From contig JAAZLH010000054.1 in the NCBI GenBank assembly GCA_012799415.1, positions 1-57,693 on the forward strand: 57,693 nucleotides of DNA. Reading direction: 5' to 3'. Numbering within the stretch: position 1 is the stretch's first letter; each line of letters opens with the position of its first letter. Below the pieces are notes generated by a model. That model made no database searches and was not told where the DNA came from. It was given only the letters and a program-made list of their open reading frames with translations. The stretch is from Candidatus Epulonipiscium sp. GTDB lineage: Bacteria; Bacillota; Clostridia; Lachnospirales; JAAYNZ01. Made by a program: the position numbers and the translations under genes. Positions 54,097 through 57,693 of the stretch are shown in pieces.

Positions 54097-54145
54097 AAAA
54101 AAACATACAATAACAACGAAATCTAATATAAAGGAGGATTTACCT

Positions 54146-54532
54146 ATGAGACGTAGAATTATGCTTGTAGCAGCAATTCTTGCAGTTGGTTTTTTATTAC
54201 CAGGTTGTACAGACGGTACTGTAAGAAATACTCCTTATGGGATGTATGATAATAGAAATACCAGATTAGATAATAATCGAGGTTATAATATGACGGATGG
54301 ACTTACCACTTATGAAAATCCGCTAGATTATACAGTAGATTATTATGATCAAGACTTATCTAACCGAATTATTACCCAAGGAACACCAAGAGTTGCAAAT
54401 CCAAATACAACAACAGCAATACCGAGAACAGCTACCACGCCTAATACAACAGCAACAACACCAAATACAGCAACAACAACACCTAGAACAAATACAACTA
54501 CTGCAGGAACAACTAAAACGACTACAAGATAA
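54146..54532 (+). CDS. Lipoprotein with threonine-rich low-complexity tail
   Basis: A 128-residue protein. The signal peptide (RIMLVAAILAVGFLLPGCTD) ends in the lipobox LPGC, so it is lipidated and anchored outside the membrane. Residues 20-85 are rich in Asn, Tyr and Asp (NTPYGMYDNRNTRLDNNRGY). The last 40 residues are nearly all Thr, Asn, Pro and Ala in repeats such as ATTPNTATTTPRTNTTT. No domain was recognised. The tail resembles wall-spanning or O-glycosylated linkers, which is inference. AAGGAGGATTTACCT precedes the ATG. Three repeat elements lie upstream. Confidence 0.75.
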   Translation: MRRRIMLVAAILAVGFLLPGCTDGTVRNTPYGMYDNRNTRLDNNRGYNMTDGLTTYENPLDYTVDYYDQDLSNRIITQGTPRVANPNTTTAIPRTATTPNTTATTPNTATTTPRTNTTTAGTTKTTTR

Positions 54533-54550
54533 CTTTTCAAAGGATAAGAA

Positions 54551-54585
54551 AAACCCTATTGATTTTACAATAGGGCTTTTTTTTA
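54551..54585 (+). terminator. Terminator after the lipoprotein gene
   Basis: CCCTATTG pairs with CAATAGGG across ATTTTA, with a T-run after it and A-run before it. Confidence 0.92.
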
Positions 54586-54607
54586 TGAATTTTTAAAATT
54601 GTTTTTT

Positions 54608-54664
54608 ATGAGCAAGGCAAACTTTCCTAGCTCATTTAAAAGAGTACATTTTACACTTTTCTTG
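54608..54664 (+). repeat. Dispersed intergenic repeat upstream of the VanY-type gene
   Basis: ATGAGC and GCTCAT form a compensated stem around AAGGCAAACTTTCCTA, then AAAAGAGTACA with TTTACACTTTT and a final CTTG. The core AAACTTTCCTAG matches the copies at 11871, 38766 and 8797. Confidence 0.75.
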
Positions 54665-54746
54665 TCGAAAAATAGATTGTCCCTAAGGACAAATTATGAT
54701 AATATGAATACATATAGAGAAGAAAGCATAAACTAGGAGGTAAAGG

Positions 54747-55631
54747 ATGAAAAAACAAAGAAAATGGCATGTATTACAGGGGATGGCCCTTTTGATATTA
54801 ACTATGGTTGTAGTTACGGGTTGTAAAATGCAGGCCGCTTTTAAATATGTAGATGATGTCTTTGGTGAAGTAAAGACAGTTCAAGATGAGAGGTCAAAAG
54901 ATAAGGAAGAAGATCAAGAGACAAATCAAAATACAGATGTAGATACAGGCACAGACATAAAACCAAGCACAGGCCAGGATCAGGATACGGAAACAATAGA
55001 AAAGGTCCCCCCAGAAGAGAAGATAAATGTAGGATCGGAGGGAGAAGAATTGGTCATAGATAATCCGGATGATATTGTAGCTTGGGTTAATAAAGAAAGA
55101 AACTTACCGAAAGATTATGTGCCAGAAGATTTAGTTGTGCCAAATGTACGGTTTTCCTTTGATGGAGAAAATGAAAAAAGATATCTTCGAAAGGTGGCAG
55201 CAGAGGCATTAGAAGCTTTATTCAATCAAGCAAAACAGGAAGGCCTAGATTTAGTAGCTGTTTCGGGATATCGTTCTTATCAAAGACAAGAAAGTATTTT
55301 TAACTGGAATGTAGAAAAAAAAGGCTTTGAAGAAGCAAATAAGGTCAGTGCAAAACCAGGGCAAAGTGAACACCAACTAGGTCTGGCTATGGATGTATCT
55401 TGTCATGAGGTAGGCTATGCTTTGACAGATGAATTTGAAAATACCAAGGAAGGTCAATGGCTCAAAGACCATGCCCATGAATATGGTTTTATTATTCGGT
55501 ATCCAAAAGATAAAGTGGAAATTACTAAATATGTATATGAGCCTTGGCATATTCGGTATGTAGGTGTAGATGTAGCTACTATTGTTTATGAACAACAGTT
55601 AACCTTAGAAGAATATTTTGCATTGCCATAA
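54747..55631 (+). CDS. VanY-type D-alanyl-D-alanine carboxypeptidase lipoprotein (M15B)
   Basis: A protein of 294 residues. The signal peptide ends in VVVTGC, a lipobox. A hydrophilic linker (about 50-110, DQETNQNTDVDTGTDIKPST) leads to the M15 peptidase domain: SGYRSYQRQ, then QSEHQLGLAMDVSC with the first zinc ligands (His and Asp) and EPWHIRYVG with the third. It trims the terminal D-Ala of peptidoglycan side chains, outside the membrane. Without vanHAX nearby there is no sign of glycopeptide resistance. AGGAGGTAAAGG lies before the ATG. Confidence 0.9.
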   Translation: MKKQRKWHVLQGMALLILTMVVVTGCKMQAAFKYVDDVFGEVKTVQDERSKDKEEDQETNQNTDVDTGTDIKPSTGQDQDTETIEKVPPEEKINVGSEGEELVIDNPDDIVAWVNKERNLPKDYVPEDLVVPNVRFSFDGENEKRYLRKVAAEALEALFNQAKQEGLDLVAVSGYRSYQRQESIFNWNVEKKGFEEANKVSAKPGQSEHQLGLAMDVSCHEVGYALTDEFENTKEGQWLKDHAHEYGFIIRYPKDKVEITKYVYEPWHIRYVGVDVATIVYEQQLTLEEYFALP

Positions 55632-55639
55632 GCAGAGAT

Positions 55640-55675
55640 AAAAAACCAAGGAATTTTAATTCCTTGGTTTTTTGC
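55640..55675. terminator. Bidirectional terminator
   Basis: AAAAAACCAAGGAA pairs with TTCCTTGGTTTTTT between the two converging genes; it overlaps the last codons of pncB. Confidence 0.92.
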
Positions 55676-57134
55676 TGACTAATTGATCAATCATAGATTG
55701 GCGTAAATCATATAATTTTTGCGAAAGATCAACAGGAATGATATGAGGTTTATGAAACTGTCTACATTCACTCCAAAGAGTGGCTAAATCCTCCTGACAA
55801 TATTGACGAATTTCCATTGTGCTTGGAGAGGAATAGACCAATTTACCCTTATTAAAGATAGGGACTAATAATTCTTTTACTGTATATGTACCGGGGGCTA
55901 AGTACATTTCTTTCCAAGGATTATCTGGGTCAAATAAATGAAGAGTTTCATTAATATCAATGGTTTCCTCTTCTAAAGCAATAAGATCTGCTTTTAATTT
56001 CCCAGTATTTTTTTCATAAATACGGAATACTTTTTTAATACCAGGATTGGTTATTTTTGCAGGATTATCTGAAATTTTCATTTTAGGCATAGAAACACCA
56101 TCTTCATTGATATGAGCAGATAATTTATAAACGCCTCCAAAAGCAGGACAATCTTTTGATGTAATTAATCGAGTTCCTACTCCCCATAAAGAGATATCAG
56201 ATCCTTGCAGCTTAAGTTCACGTATAACATACTCATCTAGATCGCCAGAAGCACTAATAATAGCATGGGGGAATCCCGCAGCATCTAGCATTTCTCTTGC
56301 TTTTTTAGATAAGTAAGCAAGATCGCCACTATCTAAGCGAATTCCCAAGACCTTGGAATGAATTCCTTGTTCTTGAAGTTCTTTAAATACTTGGATAGCA
56401 TTAGGGACACCAGATCGGATGGTATCATAGGTGTCTACCAGTAAAATACAATTATCAGGAAAGAGTTTTGCATATTCACGGAAAGCTGTAATTTCATCAG
56501 GGAAACTCATGACCCAGCTATGAGCATGGGTTCCTTTCACGGGGATGTCAAACATTTGTCCAGCCAAAACATTGGATGTTCCGGTACAACCACCAATGAT
56601 GGCAGCCCGTGCCCCATAGGTGCCTGCATCTGGTCCTTGGGCCCTACGTAGGCCGAACTCCAATATTCCATCACCTTTAGCTGCCCAAGCAACACGGCTT
56701 GCCTTTGTTGCAATAAGACTTTGATGGTTAATAATATTAAGTAAAGCAGTTTCTAAAAATTGTGCTTCGATAATAGGGGCGTGAACCCGAACCAAAGGTT
56801 CCATTGGAAAAACGACAGTTCCTTCTGGAATAGCATATAGATCTCCAGTAAAACGAAAATCTTCTAAGTAGGTTAGGAAGTCTTTACTAAATAAATTTAA
56901 ACTCTTCAAGTAAGCTATTTCCTCTTCAGCAAAGTGAATATTTTCAATATACTCAATGGCTTGTTGTAAACCAGCAGTAATGGAAAAACTATTATCATGT
57001 GGGTTGGTCCGATAGAAAAGATCAAAGACTACTTGCTGGTCAGCAATACCCGTTTCGTAATAGCCCTGCATCATAGTAAGTTGATATAAATCAGTTAACA
57101 AGGTCCAGTTAGGGGTTTGCACTGTATCTGGCAC
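55656..57134 (-). CDS. pncB: Nicotinate phosphoribosyltransferase
   Basis: An enzyme of 492 residues that converts nicotinate and PRPP to nicotinate mononucleotide in NAD salvage. The N-terminus LLTDLYQLTMMQGYYETGI is typical, EFGLRRAQGPDAGTYGARAA lies in the middle, and FDIPVKGTHAHSWVMSFPDE carries the conserved histidine that is phosphorylated. The C-terminal part (LRLDSGDLAYLSKKAREMLD, ISASGDLDEY) completes the fold. GAAAGGATGTGCC lies before the ATG. It diverges from the PAS gene and shares an inverted-repeat promoter region. Confidence 0.94.
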   Translation of the reverse strand: MPDTVQTPNWTLLTDLYQLTMMQGYYETGIADQQVVFDLFYRTNPHDNSFSITAGLQQAIEYIENIHFAEEEIAYLKSLNLFSKDFLTYLEDFRFTGDLYAIPEGTVVFPMEPLVRVHAPIIEAQFLETALLNIINHQSLIATKASRVAWAAKGDGILEFGLRRAQGPDAGTYGARAAIIGGCTGTSNVLAGQMFDIPVKGTHAHSWVMSFPDEITAFREYAKLFPDNCILLVDTYDTIRSGVPNAIQVFKELQEQGIHSKVLGIRLDSGDLAYLSKKAREMLDAAGFPHAIISASGDLDEYVIRELKLQGSDISLWGVGTRLITSKDCPAFGGVYKLSAHINEDGVSMPKMKISDNPAKITNPGIKKVFRIYEKNTGKLKADLIALEEETIDINETLHLFDPDNPWKEMYLAPGTYTVKELLVPIFNKGKLVYSSPSTMEIRQYCQEDLATLWSECRQFHKPHIIPVDLSQKLYDLRQSMIDQLVSKKPRN

Positions 57135-57180
57135 ATCCTTTCTTTTTCTGTATATTTATGATTGATTACAAACTGACTTT

Positions 57181-57261
57181 ATTATAGCATAGATATTTAA
57201 AAACGACAGAAAAAATCAGCGATTTTTACAGTGATACTTTTTTGTCGTTTTATGCTATAAT
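57181..57261. promoter_or_regulatory. Divergent promoters with shared inverted repeat
   Basis: Both strands carry the extended -10 TATGCTATAAT (57181-57191 on -, 57251-57261 on +). Between them AAAACGACAGAAAAAA (from about 57200) and TTTTTTGTCGTTTT (57238-57251) form an inverted repeat with one bulged base. The left arm overlaps the pncB -35 (CTGTCG) and the right arm abuts the rightward -10, suitable for one regulator acting on both genes. Confidence 0.6.
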
Positions 57262-57301
57262 GAAATATAGTTATGAAGTACGAGTACAGTAGGAGGTTTT
57301 C

Positions 57302-57693
57302 ATGGGACAGTCACAATACCAAATTGGTCAACAATATCTTTTAGGATCTTTACTTTTTATTTGTATTCTACTTCTTTTTATCTTAGTGCTGCTTAGAAAT
57401 GTAATACAGAGGAAAAAGGCGGAACGGGAAGTGGAAGAAGCCAAAGATCATTTACAAGGGAGCTACCAAGAATTGGCGGCCACCCATGCTCAGTTGCTAG
57501 CTAGTGAACAAGAGCTACACAGGCAATTTTTAGAACTACAGACCAATCGAGAAGCCCTTCGTTTGAGTCGTGAACGATATCGATTAGCTATGGAGGGGTC
57601 AGAGGGAGGCATTTGGGACTGGGACTTTGGGGAAAAGAAGATTTTTATATCGACAAGAGGTAGAAATATGATTGACCTTTCCCATACTCAAAC
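57302..57693 (+). CDS. Membrane-anchored PAS-domain sensor, start only
   Basis: The reading frame from ATG 57302 (AGGAGGTTTTC before it) runs past the window edge, giving 130 residues. An N-terminal helix (LLGSLLFICILLLFILVLL) is followed by a coiled coil (about 35-90, KKAEREVEEAKDHLQGSYQE) and the beginning of a PAS domain (RYRLAMEGSEGGIWDWDFGE). Such an architecture usually continues into a GGDEF/EAL or histidine-kinase output. The output domain lies outside the window. Confidence 0.75.
   Translation, partial: MGQSQYQIGQQYLLGSLLFICILLLFILVLLRNVIQRKKAEREVEEAKDHLQGSYQELAATHAQLLASEQELHRQFLELQTNREALRLSRERYRLAMEGSEGGIWDWDFGEKKIFISTRGRNMIDLSHTQ

Noticed and set aside
53863..54110. CRISPR array
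   Set aside because: The repeats are imperfect, of unequal length and have no regular unique spacers; they fit a dispersed element family.
54349..54540. Open frame on the - strand rich in Val
   Set aside because: It is the mirror of the Thr-rich tail of the lipoprotein gene; the repeat composition keeps the opposite frame open. No ribosome binding site.
54747..55631. Vancomycin resistance operon
   Set aside because: Only a VanY-type carboxypeptidase is present; ddl at 46011 looks like a housekeeping ligase and no vanHAX or vanRS genes are nearby.

Overview
The window is AT-rich, densely coded DNA from an endospore-forming low-GC Firmicute, most likely an anaerobic member of the Clostridia. 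The evidence is a GerA/GerB/GerC germinant-receptor operon, SpoIIR, the SleB-YpeB pair, an AdhE fermentation enzyme, T-box, TPP and THF leaders, and classic Firmicutes gene order at the origin. No rRNA, tRNA, CRISPR array, phage or complete insertion sequence was seen. Almost all genes are on the + strand, as expected if replication starts at the left edge. The species cannot be named from sequence alone.

Layout. 1-480: probable oriC (six DnaA boxes, then an AT-rich stretch). 486-8700: the origin-proximal block rpmH, rnpA, yidD, yidC, khpB/jag, mnmE, mnmG, rsmG, noc, with a Noc-binding-site-like palindrome just after noc. 8800-14500: an alpha/beta hydrolase, a DegS/DegU-like two-component pair, a small membrane protein and a membrane-anchored GH13-fold protein whose catalytic residues are mostly replaced. 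14500-23500: folT under a THF riboswitch, argS, two YegS-like lipid kinases flanking parA-parB and three perfect parS sites, DUF4446 and YkuS. 23700-30600: thiT under a TPP riboswitch, a HAD phosphatase, a metallo-hydrolase, a further ECF S component with DUF1893, and adhE with a Rex-like operator. 30600-36600: an HD-GYP phosphodiesterase, a structured non-coding region, a MerR regulator broken by an in-frame TAG next to a MATE pump with a textbook MerR-type promoter, then a T-box leader, a 28-codon ORF, serS and an ArsR regulator. 36700-45900: ispE, a GntR regulator, the ger operon, spoIIR, sleB-ypeB. 46000-57693: ddl, murI, DUF1934, a second structured region, an S41 protease, pyrG, cardiolipin synthase, two lipoproteins (one a VanY-type carboxypeptidase), pncB and the start of a PAS-domain sensor.

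How it fits together. The window mixes chromosome housekeeping (origin, ParABS, Noc), tRNA modification and charging, cell-wall precursor supply (ddl, murI), vitamin uptake through several ECF S components (no ECF energising module is present here) and a sporulation/germination cluster. Regulation is heavily RNA-based: THF and TPP riboswitches, a T-box, and RBS-occluding hairpins.

Most unusual items: (1) the GH13-fold protein at 12375-14498 with nucleophile, transition-state Asp and His replaced; (2) a dispersed intergenic repeat of about 80 bp, ending near CTTTTCTTG, in at least seven copies, several directly upstream of sporulation or envelope genes; (3) a 33-bp sequence present twice in opposite orientation (31 of 33 identical), each time bordering a strongly foldable non-coding region of about 300 bp; (4) the amber-interrupted MerR regulator beside its intact target promoter.
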